A stretch of 16,141 nt of DNA from Euryarchaeota archaeon UBA229 (GTDB lineage: Archaea; Thermoplasmatota; Poseidoniia; Poseidoniales; Poseidoniaceae): NCBI GenBank assembly GCA_002505355.1, contig DAUW01000057.1, positions 1-16,141 of the forward strand. The letters are read 5' to 3'. Below the pieces are notes generated by a model. The model searched no databases and was not told the DNA's origin. It worked only from the letters and a program-made list of their open reading frames with translations. This document shows positions 7,741-14,617 of the stretch, piece after piece. Numbering within the stretch: the first letter of the stretch is position 1; the number at the start of each line of letters is the position of its first letter. The translations under genes and the position numbers were made by a program.

Positions 7741-8950
7741 ATCATTGCATAGAATCACTACTATTGCTAAGAAGGAGGTTGTAGAGTTTGCTCGGGACTG
7801 GCGAACAATAGTTGCCATAATAATTATTCCAATTCTAATGTTCCCGGTACTGTTCATAGTATTCCCTATCCTACTAGAATCAGAAGCAGCTGAATTAGAT
7901 TCAAAAGAGGTTAATGTTGAAGTCCAATACAATTCTTATCCTGATTTTATTGTTACTCAGTTTAATAATACCACAACACAATTAACTCTTATCAGTACAA
8001 ACTTTACTGGCTCACTATCTGACCCAAGAGACGACTTAGACAGAGTTCGAGACATGGAAATAGATGCTGTTCTAAGGCTAAACTATTCATCGGATATATG
8101 GTATTATTCAATAATCCATCTATCGACATCAGAAAGTTCCAGCGAAGCAAAAGCACGGATCATCAATGCCTTGATTAGTTTTGAAAATAATCTCACCGCT
8201 CAACGGATCGCTGCTGGTGGATTAGAGGTAAACAGCACACTTGATCCACTGAGATGGGACGGTGAAACAAGTAATGCTGACGTAGCAACTGAAGGGGAAC
8301 AGGCCGGATTGATATTATCGCTATTCATCCCGCTAGTTTTAGCAATATGGACCTTTTCCAGCGCCATTCAACCTTCTATTGACATGACTGCTGGAGAACG
8401 AGAACGTGGCACTCTTGAAGCACTGCTAGGTTTACCATGCTCGAGAAATGAATTACTTGTGGGTAAATGGCTGGGTGTGGCGACAATTACCGGTGTCGGA
8501 GTGTTACTCCAAATTGTTGGTTTATTATTTGCTATTGGCTACCTAGCATCATCTGATTTTATTGGTGTTCCAGATTTGTCAGGTTTTGCCATACTACTAA
8601 TTATCCTCTCAATCATGCTATTTGCCATTATGGTTGTTGCACTGGAATTAGCACTAGCAATGCGCTCTCATAGTGTTAAGGAAGCCGGCTCTATTCTGGG
8701 GCCAGCGATTATTTTGATTATTTTCCCGGCCTTATTTACCCAGGTAATTAATTTAGACGGCATTGAAAGTTTTTGGTTTGGTATACCAGTAATCAATATT
8801 TTACTAGCCCTAAGAGAACTGTTACTAGACAGGGTAATTATAGAGCACGTGGTGATATGGATGATCACGTCGATTGTTTACGCAACCCTTGCAGCATACT
8901 ATGCTGCGAGACAATTCAAACGTGAGGACATAGTTACTACTCTTTCATGA
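7733..8950 (+). CDS. ABC-2 type permease, NatB-like
   Basis: This 405-residue membrane protein is the partner of the upstream ATPase. The first membrane helix (about residues 25-48) is followed by an extracytoplasmic domain of about 140 residues. Five more hydrophobic segments follow, near 190-212, 245-268, 283-308, 318-340 and 375-395. The cytoplasmic motif IDMTAGERERGTLEALLGLP (about 216-235) is the hallmark of the NatB/ABC-2 family, where it contacts the ATPase. The external domain is rich in Asn-X-Ser/Thr sites, compatible with archaeal N-glycosylation, but this is only suggestive. A GGTGG sequence lies upstream of its ATG inside the ATPase gene. Its last 6 bases overlap the end of the opposing aminotransferase gene. 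Likely an exporter; substrate unknown. Confidence 0.9.
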   Translation: MNKSLHRITTIAKKEVVEFARDWRTIVAIIIIPILMFPVLFIVFPILLESEAAELDSKEVNVEVQYNSYPDFIVTQFNNTTTQLTLISTNFTGSLSDPRDDLDRVRDMEIDAVLRLNYSSDIWYYSIIHLSTSESSSEAKARIINALISFENNLTAQRIAAGGLEVNSTLDPLRWDGETSNADVATEGEQAGLILSLFIPLVLAIWTFSSAIQPSIDMTAGERERGTLEALLGLPCSRNELLVGKWLGVATITGVGVLLQIVGLLFAIGYLASSDFIGVPDLSGFAILLIILSIMLFAIMVVALELALAMRSHSVKEAGSILGPAIILIIFPALFTQVINLDGIESFWFGIPVINILLALRELLLDRVIIEHVVIWMITSIVYATLAAYYAARQFKREDIVTTLS

Positions 8951-10444
8951 AAATGCAATAAGTGCGTCCCTGACTATATCAATTATCAAATCGATTTCTT
9001 CCGATGTTATCCTAAAGTGAGGGGTGAACCGCAAGGCATTATGTCCACCATGTATCACTCCAAGGCCCCTTCGGCGGCACCATGGCTCAACTGCGTCAAA
9101 ACCGACCACGGGATATTTGTGCGGGACTAATTCAGCACTTAACAGCAAACCAGTACCCTGTACTTTTGTGATAGTACCCGGCAATTCTTCTGCTAGTAGC
9201 TTTAATTTTTCAACGAATTCATCGCCCCGGTCCTTGATATTCTTTCGCAACTCTGGAGTAATTTGTTCTAGCACCGCAACTGCAGTTTCTAGCGCTCTAG
9301 GGTTGGTAGTCATTGTATTTCCGTATATACCTACTACATACATGGATGCTGCTCGATCGTTCATACCGAGAACGGATAATGGGTATTGGCCAGCGTTGAT
9401 AGCTTTCGACCACGTCTCCATATCAGGCACTTCAGCATCTTGGAAGCCGTCATAATCAATCACAGATAGGCAACCTTGGCCTCGTATTCCGGCTTGGATT
9501 GAATCAACAAGCAACATTGAGTCATATTCGTTGGTTAATCGTCGAGCAGCGTCGTAGAATTCTCTCGTAACGCACATTCCAGGGTTACCTTCACCTTGGA
9601 TAGGTTCTATTGCAACTAACTCAATGAAGAACTTCTCTGCCACCGAGCGCTCAAAGACTGCTTGTAGTGCGTCTGGATCATTTGCTGGGACTAAAATTAG
9701 ATTGTCTCGATTTTGAAATGTTGCTAGGTTCTTATCATATCCAGATTTACAGGAATGTGAAATTTGGGCTGGTCGGTCTGTTCTGCCGTGAAAACTGCGT
9801 TCGACGGCGATCATTTTAATCGGATAGTTCTCGTATTTGCCGCCTGGTCCAGTTTGCTTGTTGGCATTAATATCAGCAATCCTCAAAGCCACAGTCATCG
9901 ACTCTGAACCACTATTCATACAGATAAATTTGGTAAATGGGCAATGTCCCCGAGTATTGCCAAGTTCCTCTTTGAGAGCACTGGCTAATCTACTATGACT
10001 AAATGACGGCGTCATCACATTGGCCATCACCCAATTTTGCGACATTGCATCGATGACGCTCTCCGGACCATGACCTGCACCCAGCATACCGTAGCCACCA
10101 TTGTCATGGACAACCGCACCATGAGACGTTACTATCCAAGGCCCCCTAGCAGCTAAAGCAATGTATGGATTAACTGTTGCAGGCGCATAGAAATTGACGT
10201 AATCTTCCTGCAATAGTGAAACTAATTCGGGTTCATCAGTAAGCATGACATCGCTGCCTAAGCTCTTACGCAATGCACGGTGGTTTGCCAACCCTTCGCT
10301 TATTGCTTGTGATAGTTTATTGTCCAGATGACAGAATTTAGCAATAACTTCGTCGCTTAGACCAATAGTGTCCATTTTACCAGAATTGTTTCTGATATCT
10401 GCTAACGCATCGAGTGCCTCATCCGCCCTGCTTATCGCCCTCAT
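8945..10444 (-). CDS. Class-III PLP-dependent aminotransferase
   Basis: A 499-residue fold-type I enzyme of the acetylornithine/ornithine/4-aminobutyrate/lysine aminotransferase group. After about 90 N-terminal residues with no landmark come GAVVHDNGGYGMLGAGH, then the PLP-phosphate loop NSGSESMTVALRIA. SFHGRT, VAIEPIQGEGN and LLVDSIQAG (D314 contacts the PLP nitrogen; Q317) follow, then the Schiff-base lysine K347 in ETWSKAINAG. GNTMTTNPRALE and the C-terminal domain close the protein. The usual 'DE(V/I)QTG' reads DSIQAG here, so the conserved Glu is Ser315, which marks a divergent subgroup. The amino donor cannot be fixed from sequence. The ATG at 10444 lacks a Shine-Dalgarno. M24 (10375) is an alternative start. 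Its gene ends against the NatB-like gene and starts 132 bases from the preQ0 operon. Confidence 0.85.
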   Translation of the reverse strand: MRAISRADEALDALADIRNNSGKMDTIGLSDEVIAKFCHLDNKLSQAISEGLANHRALRKSLGSDVMLTDEPELVSLLQEDYVNFYAPATVNPYIALAARGPWIVTSHGAVVHDNGGYGMLGAGHGPESVIDAMSQNWVMANVMTPSFSHSRLASALKEELGNTRGHCPFTKFICMNSGSESMTVALRIADINANKQTGPGGKYENYPIKMIAVERSFHGRTDRPAQISHSCKSGYDKNLATFQNRDNLILVPANDPDALQAVFERSVAEKFFIELVAIEPIQGEGNPGMCVTREFYDAARRLTNEYDSMLLVDSIQAGIRGQGCLSVIDYDGFQDAEVPDMETWSKAINAGQYPLSVLGMNDRAASMYVVGIYGNTMTTNPRALETAVAVLEQITPELRKNIKDRGDEFVEKLKLLAEELPGTITKVQGTGLLLSAELVPHKYPVVGFDAVEPWCRRRGLGVIHGGHNALRFTPHFRITSEEIDLIIDIVRDALIAFS

Positions 10445-10516
10445 CAGTACTATTGCAATCTTGGCGCTTCTTCAATATTCGCCAAACCAAGTAGCAAAAC
10501 AACAAATTATTTGAGC

Positions 10517-10541
10517 ACTATATTACTATAGTAATACTATA
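10517..10541. promoter_or_regulatory. Palindrome and ACTATA repeats, candidate operator
   Basis: Three ACTATA hexamers occur at 10517-10522, 10525-10530 and 10536-10541. The last two belong to TACTATA heptamers exactly 11 bases apart, about one helical turn. TATTACTATAGTAATA at 10521-10536 is a perfect 16-bp palindrome. The cluster lies just upstream of the TATA-like box of the ribbon-helix-helix gene, in the spacer shared with the divergent aminotransferase. Ribbon-helix-helix dimers commonly bind tandem or inverted short sites at such spacing, so autoregulation is a reasonable inference. Confidence 0.45.
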
Positions 10542-10548
10542 CGAATAC

Positions 10549-10556
10549 TTATATTT
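10549..10556 (+). promoter_or_regulatory. TATA-like box of the preQ0 operon
   Basis: TTATATTT is centred about 25 bases before the ATG at 10577, the distance at which archaeal transcription starts. That would place the transcript start at or close to the start codon, giving a leaderless or nearly leaderless mRNA. No Shine-Dalgarno precedes that ATG, which fits. Assigned by position and composition only. Confidence 0.4.
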
Positions 10557-10576
10557 CGTTGCTACTGCCCTAAACT

Positions 10577-10738
10577 ATGCCAAAGGTTTCGCTAGACATG
10601 CCGGCTGAAATATTAATCGATATCAAAAAGCACGTCGGGGATGAAAAAAAGTTTGTTAGTGTGGCTGATGCTATTAGAACCGCATGTCGTAAATTACTCG
10701 ACCAACTGGATGAAATCGACATACGCAATGGGAGATGA
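10577..10738 (+). CDS. Ribbon-helix-helix (CopG/Arc-like) DNA-binding protein
   Basis: A 53-residue protein reading MPKVSLDMPAEILIDIKKHV, then GDEKKFVSVADAIRTACRKL and a short LDQLDEIDIRNGR tail. The pattern is that of a ribbon-helix-helix repressor. A short N-terminal strand of alternating residues (KVSLDM) is followed by a first helix at about 9-20. A turn then leads to the 'S.ADAIR.A...LL' second helix at about 28-42. Such proteins dimerise and insert the paired strand into the DNA major groove. It heads the preQ0 operon, ends 4 bases before the FolE start, and carries FolE's Shine-Dalgarno at its own stop, so it is co-translated. A palindrome and ACTATA repeats lie just upstream. Regulation of the operon, possibly in response to a pathway intermediate, is inference. 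The gene is short and easily missed or absorbed into an overlong FolE call. Confidence 0.75.
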   Translation: MPKVSLDMPAEILIDIKKHVGDEKKFVSVADAIRTACRKLLDQLDEIDIRNGR

Positions 10739-10742
10739 AAAA

Positions 10743-11303
10743 ATGCCAACAAGACATGATGCTAAGGAAGCCGTAAGAACTCTGCTGAGTTATCTTGAAG
10801 ACGACTATCAGCGGGAGGGCCTACTGGATACGCCCGACCGCGTAATTGATTCCTGGGATGAAATATTCAGCGGTTATGAAATGGACCCCGAGGCGATATT
10901 AAGTTCAACTTTTAATGGCGAGGGTTATGATGGCATTGTACTACTCAAGGATATATCATTTCATTCAACTTGTGAACATCATTTGCAACCATTCAACGGC
11001 AAGGCTCATATTGCCTACATCCCAGTAGATAGGATTGTTGGAATCTCTAAACTTTCGCGAATCGTGGAATGTCATGCTAGAAGATTACAAAACCAAGAGC
11101 GTATCACCAAGGATATTGCCGATGATCTTGAACGTTACCTCAAACCATTAGGTTGTGCTGTGATAATTGAGGCTGCTCACGGATGTATGCGATGCAGAGG
11201 CGTCAAACAAGCTAATGCGCTAATGACAACCTCTGCCATGCGAGGAGTGTTTTTCGATAAAGCAGAAGCCCGCCAAGAATTATTCCAACTGATTAACAAC
11301 TAA
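10743..11303 (+). CDS. folE: GTP cyclohydrolase I (type IA)
   Basis: Converts GTP to 7,8-dihydroneopterin triphosphate, the entry step to preQ0 and to pterins. The 186-residue protein carries the catalytic zinc site C77-E-H-H80 (STCEHHLQPF) and C148 (HGCMRCRGV). The two cysteines are 71 residues apart, exactly as in the E. coli enzyme (C110, C181). VGISKLSRIVECHARRLQ and the ending TTSAMRGVF are family signatures. I chose the ATG at 10743, with GGGAG 8 bases upstream. The same frame runs back to 10641, but that part overlaps the ribbon-helix-helix gene in another frame and lacks family similarity. Many archaea use the unrelated MptA/FolE2 type instead, so a bacterial-type FolE suggests transfer. 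It sits in an operon with queE, queC and queD. Confidence 0.95.
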   Translation: MPTRHDAKEAVRTLLSYLEDDYQREGLLDTPDRVIDSWDEIFSGYEMDPEAILSSTFNGEGYDGIVLLKDISFHSTCEHHLQPFNGKAHIAYIPVDRIVGISKLSRIVECHARRLQNQERITKDIADDLERYLKPLGCAVIIEAAHGCMRCRGVKQANALMTTSAMRGVFFDKAEARQELFQLINN

Positions 11304-11312
11304 GGTGAACAC

Positions 11313-11966
11313 ATGACCAGTAAATCAGAAAGTAATCATCACTCTGCAAAAGAGGTTGCAGATTTAGATTATATGTATGACATTGTCGAGATTTTTCACT
11401 CTGTTCAAGGTGAAGGTAATCGGTCGGGGATTCCACACGTGTTTGTTAGATTTGGCAATTGTAATCTTCGTTGTGAATGGTGTGATACCGATTTTTTAAC
11501 TTATCAAAGAATAAAATGTCAAGATATTATCGAGAAAATTGAGAGTTATCAGTGTAAGAATGTTATATTCACTGGAGGGGAGCCAATGATTCATAATCTG
11601 TGGCCAATCCAAAGAGAATTGAAGTTGAGAGACTATCACATCTCAATTGAGACTAATGGTACAATACCAATAGAGGAGGGGTTAATCGATTGGATTTGCG
11701 TCTCGCCAAAAGATCAACTATATCCCAATACTAAGATAAAACAACGGACTGGAGATGAACTAAAATGCGTTTATGTTGGTCAAGATCTATCCATGTATGA
11801 TGATTTAGTCTCAGGCTTTACCCATCTTTACATTCAACCTTGTTACATAGAGTCCGAATCAGTCGCATGGAATGGAACAAACTTCGCATTAACCGAAGCT
11901 TTGGTAAAAGAAAACCCGCAGTGGAGGCTGTCGCTGCAAACACATAAATGGATGGGGATTGACTGA
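11313..11966 (+). CDS. queE: 7-carboxy-7-deazaguanine synthase
   Basis: A radical-SAM enzyme that rearranges 6-carboxy-5,6,7,8-tetrahydropterin to 7-carboxy-7-deazaguanine, the third preQ0 step. The 217-residue protein has the QueE opening EIFHSVQGEGNRSG and VFVRFGNCNLRCEWCDTDF, with the iron-sulfur cysteines C50, C54 and C57 in CxxxCxxC spacing. FTGGEPMIH and SIETNGT are the SAM-binding segments, and WICVSPKD is also typical. About 20 polar residues precede the domain. M21 would be an alternative start, but AAGGTG lies 7 bases before the ATG at 11313, so I kept that. Its stop overlaps the queC start by one base (TGATG), which indicates translational coupling. Confidence 0.95.
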   Translation: MTSKSESNHHSAKEVADLDYMYDIVEIFHSVQGEGNRSGIPHVFVRFGNCNLRCEWCDTDFLTYQRIKCQDIIEKIESYQCKNVIFTGGEPMIHNLWPIQRELKLRDYHISIETNGTIPIEEGLIDWICVSPKDQLYPNTKIKQRTGDELKCVYVGQDLSMYDDLVSGFTHLYIQPCYIESESVAWNGTNFALTEALVKENPQWRLSLQTHKWMGID

Positions 11967-13108
11967 TGAGCACTGCAGTTATGGCTCTCAGTGGTGGCAT
12001 GGATTCCACTTCACTACTCTTACGCTTGTTAAGAGAAGGAAATACCGTGTACACAATCGGTTTCGATTATGGACAAAAACACGTAATTGAACTAGCCAGA
12101 GCGCAACAAAATATCGATTATCTAGCTAAATGCGGCTACCAGGTAGATTTCAGAATTGTTGATTTATCATCCATAATGTCGACCTTTGCCGGCTCGCTAA
12201 CCTCATCTGAGAAAGTACCTGAAGGCCATTATGAAGAAGCACAAATGAAATCTACTGTAGTGCCTAATAGAAATGCGATATTCTCGTCAATAATCTACGG
12301 CTATGCGTTGAGTCTCAGTAAGAAACTTGATGTCGACGTTTCTATCTCGCTGGGCGTCCATTCCGGTGATCATGCTATTTATCCGGATTGCCGGCCTGAA
12401 TTTTATGACCAACTAAACGACGCCTTTGAGCTAGGTAATTGGGAAAGTGACAGAGTGCGGTTAGAGCTGCCATATATTGATGGTGACAAGGTGACTATAC
12501 TAAATGACGCAATCATATCGTGCGATCAATTAAACCTGAATTTTGACACGGTCTTTGCCAATACAAATACCTCATACGAACCAGATAATCAAGGTCGAAG
12601 TTCGGGCAAAACCGGTTCAGATATTGAAAGAATTTTGGCTTTCCACTCAATTGATCGGATTGATCCAGTACCTTACCAACAAAGCTGGGATGATGTATTG
12701 AAGCATGCACTATCAATTCAAGCAGATTACCTGGATAATATTTACCGGGAGAAACTATCTGAATTGCAGTATCAAGTTACGCGCAACGGCGCAACGGAGA
12801 GAGCCTTTACTGGATTATATGACAAGCATTTCGTCAAAGGTAGTTACTACTGTATATGCTGTAACCATTTACTGTTTAAATCAGATAGTAAATACAACTC
12901 AGGTTGTGGTTGGCCAGCATTCCATACTGAGGATGCCAATGCACAAATCAGTAGAATCAAAGATTACAGTCATGGAATGGTTAGAATCGAGGTGAAATGT
13001 TCAAAATGTGATGCTCATCTTGGGCATGTGTTTACCGACGGGCCAAAAGAGCACGGTGGCGAGCGCTACTGTATTAATTCAGCAGCGCTGAAATTTAAGG
13101 AGGATTAG
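11966..13108 (+). CDS. queC: QueC-like 7-cyano-7-deazaguanine synthase fused to MsrB
   Basis: A 380-residue two-domain protein. Residues 1 to about 240 are QueC, which activates 7-carboxy-7-deazaguanine with ATP and aminates it to preQ0. The PP-loop is LSGGMDSTS (9-14). VVPNRN (98-103), LGVHSGDHAIYPDCRPEF and the C-terminal 'SYEPDNQGRSSGKTGSDIER' segment align closely with E. coli QueC. However, the four zinc cysteines there are S203, S213, T216 and D219 here. Residues about 262-380 are a full methionine-(R)-sulfoxide reductase B. It keeps zinc cysteines C296, C299, C345 and C348, the resolving C314 in SGCGWPAF and the catalytic C369 in RYCINSAALKF. The linker is short (about 238-262), with no stop or frameshift between domains. 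The start overlaps the queE stop. Activity of the zinc-less QueC half is uncertain, and a changed reaction is possible. Confidence 0.9.
   Translation: MSTAVMALSGGMDSTSLLLRLLREGNTVYTIGFDYGQKHVIELARAQQNIDYLAKCGYQVDFRIVDLSSIMSTFAGSLTSSEKVPEGHYEEAQMKSTVVPNRNAIFSSIIYGYALSLSKKLDVDVSISLGVHSGDHAIYPDCRPEFYDQLNDAFELGNWESDRVRLELPYIDGDKVTILNDAIISCDQLNLNFDTVFANTNTSYEPDNQGRSSGKTGSDIERILAFHSIDRIDPVPYQQSWDDVLKHALSIQADYLDNIYREKLSELQYQVTRNGATERAFTGLYDKHFVKGSYYCICCNHLLFKSDSKYNSGCGWPAFHTEDANAQISRIKDYSHGMVRIEVKCSKCDAHLGHVFTDGPKEHGGERYCINSAALKFKED
13097..13103 (+). promoter_or_regulatory. Consensus Shine-Dalgarno of queD
   Basis: AAGGAGG lies within the last codons of the queC-msrB gene, 8 bases before the queD ATG at 13112. 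It is a near-perfect ribosome binding site. It fixes the queD start and suggests efficient re-initiation after the fusion protein. Confidence 0.6.
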
Positions 13109-13111
13109 ATA

Positions 13112-13561
13112 ATGGTAACAAGAATAAGGCGATATGTTGAGACTGACACAGGGCATAGGGTACCCAACCACAAGAGTAAATGCCGTCACATGCATGGTCA
13201 TAGATATCGGTTTGAAGCAGAGATTGAAGGAGACGTTGTACAAAAAACCGGCGTTTCAGAAGAAGGTATGTTAATGGATTTTTCAGACGTCAGTAAAATT
13301 CTCATGCGTGAAGTCCACGATGTTGTTGATCATGCGTTTGTAGTTTACGAAGGTGATGAAACCGCCCTAAAGGCACTTGAGGTGATGGGGGATGAACACA
13401 GAACAGTTGTTGTCGATTTCATACCAACTGCCGAAAACTTAGCCAAGTGGGCATTTGAGCAGGTGGAGCCACACATTGTTTCAGCCTACGGAAACAAGCT
13501 GAAATTAGTGGCCATGCACGTGTGGGAGACCCCCAAGTCACTAGCCAGTTGGTATAAGTGA
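13112..13561 (+). CDS. queD: 6-carboxytetrahydropterin synthase
   Basis: Converts dihydroneopterin triphosphate to 6-carboxy-5,6,7,8-tetrahydropterin, the second preQ0 step. The 149-residue protein belongs to the PTPS/QueD family. Zinc ligands are H15 (DTGHRVPNH), H28 and H30 (HMHGHRYRFEAEIEG). The catalytic cysteine is C24 (KCRHMHGH). MLMDFSDV, VVDHAF and PTAENLAKWAFE are conserved downstream blocks, and the Glu of VWETP near the end binds the pterin. It is the last gene of the operon and stops 7 bases before the convergent trmJ-like gene. With folE, queE and queC it completes the set from GTP to preQ0. The archaeosine transglycosylase and the final amidation enzyme are not in the window. 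Confidence 0.94.
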   Translation: MVTRIRRYVETDTGHRVPNHKSKCRHMHGHRYRFEAEIEGDVVQKTGVSEEGMLMDFSDVSKILMREVHDVVDHAFVVYEGDETALKALEVMGDEHRTVVVDFIPTAENLAKWAFEQVEPHIVSAYGNKLKLVAMHVWETPKSLASWYK

Positions 13562-13568
13562 GCAGCAA

Positions 13569-14393
13569 TTAGTCAATTCGACGGCGGCGATTCTTTTTCC
13601 AGTTCTCATCCCCATTAGTGTATTGCAAAGCCGTTGTCGCATCAATAAGACCACCAATTAATCTAGTTACTTCATCTTCTGTAGGCGTTGCCATCATTAC
13701 CATGCGTGTCAAGGAATTTTTGATACTTTCACGACGCTCATCGTTGCCCAAAGAAACCGCACTAAATTCGTTCACTGCAGCAATAAAAATGTCGCGCAAC
13801 TCTGGTGATACAATGTTCTTCAATGGTACGATGTCTGGTAATCCAGCATCCTTTCCTTGTTGATGTTTAACGCGGTCTGAATGTAATTGATACAGGAATG
13901 AGTTTACTGAGTGTGATAAATTGGATATTGGATAACCTTCCCAAGTCGGCAGGGTAGCCAAAAAATCGCAGGATTGTAAGTCATCGGTTGAGAGGCCGGT
14001 ACCCTCGCCACCAAAAACTAGTGCTATTTTGCCCCCATGCTGACTAAATATTGTGGACAATTCCCATGGAAAAGAATAGTGCCTAAACGATGTTTTAGTA
14101 CCCACTTCTCGTTTACCTGATGTGCCAACCACTAATGAACAATCTTTGGTTGATTCAGATATGTTGTCATAAATTTTAGCATTATCAAGAATCGCTCCCG
14201 CATGTTTTGCACGGTTCCTTGCTTCAATATCATCTGTGCTACATTCTGGAGTTACCAGACGTAGTTCATCAAATCCGTAGTTTAGCATGGTACGACAGAT
14301 AGCTCCTAGATTTCCAGGATGTGAGGTATTGACACAAACCACCACCAACTCGTATGATGAATTGGGCAACGGTATAACTTTGCGATCCCCCAT
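13569..14393 (-). CDS. TrmJ-like SPOUT RNA 2'-O-methyltransferase
   Basis: A 274-residue methyltransferase of the TrmH/TrmJ group, which 2'-O-methylates a tRNA or rRNA nucleotide with S-adenosylmethionine. TrmJ acts at tRNA position 32. The three SPOUT motifs are present: VNTSHPGNLGAICRTMLNYG near the N-terminus, IALVFGGEGTGLSTDDL around the middle, and LPTWEGYPISNLSHSVNSFL forming the knot. A C-terminal helical extension (ESIKNSLTRMVMMATPTEDE) matches the dimerisation tail of TrmJ and ends in a basic KKNRRRRID. I chose the ATG at 14393, with GGAG 8 bases upstream. The frame continues to 14438 but those 15 residues overlap the upstream gene. Exact target is unproven. It is the last gene of the ribosomal operon. 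Confidence 0.88.
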   Translation of the reverse strand: MGDRKVIPLPNSSYELVVVCVNTSHPGNLGAICRTMLNYGFDELRLVTPECSTDDIEARNRAKHAGAILDNAKIYDNISESTKDCSLVVGTSGKREVGTKTSFRHYSFPWELSTIFSQHGGKIALVFGGEGTGLSTDDLQSCDFLATLPTWEGYPISNLSHSVNSFLYQLHSDRVKHQQGKDAGLPDIVPLKNIVSPELRDIFIAAVNEFSAVSLGNDERRESIKNSLTRMVMMATPTEDEVTRLIGGLIDATTALQYTNGDENWKKNRRRRID

Positions 14394-14398
14394 AAAAA

Positions 14399-14608
14399 TC
14401 ACTCCTGATAAAATTCGACGATCCAGCGTGGATCGCATGGTTGGTATACGAAAAACAAGAAACCACCATTTTCCCGATCATCCATAATTATCGAGCGTTT
14501 CCTAATGGAGTGCTTAATTTTTAGATATTCAATCAAAGCTTGTAGCTCTGCTTTATCTGAACTGTGAATGCTGACTGGTTGTCTATCCCAATCAATGCGC
14601 ACTGGCAT
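14399..14608 (-). CDS. Hypothetical 69-residue protein in the ribosomal operon
   Basis: I do not recognise this protein. It appears to be a small mixed alpha/beta domain. It has an N-terminal strand (PVRIDWDRQPVSIH), a helix (KAELQALIEYLKIKHS), then two strands (KRSIIMD and GGFLFFVYQP) and WIVEFYQE at the end. It is acidic to neutral and has no zinc motif. GAGG, overlapping the S17e stop, lies 8 bases before its ATG. The TrmJ-like start follows its stop by 5 bases, so it is clearly part of the operon and is real by context. A role in translation or RNA binding is a guess from neighbours. Confidence 0.75.
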   Translation of the reverse strand: MPVRIDWDRQPVSIHSSDKAELQALIEYLKIKHSIRKRSIIMDDRENGGFLFFVYQPCDPRWIVEFYQE

Positions 14609-14617
14609 CTAGATGCC

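Noticed and set aside
10641..10742. N-terminal extension of FolE
   Set aside because: Overlaps the ribbon-helix-helix gene in another frame, has no FolE similarity, and a better start with a Shine-Dalgarno exists at 10743.
14269..14481. 70-residue minus-strand frame across the hypothetical/TrmJ junction
   Set aside because: Shadow of the hypothetical gene and the TrmJ-like gene, both supported by ribosome binding sites and, for TrmJ, by motifs.
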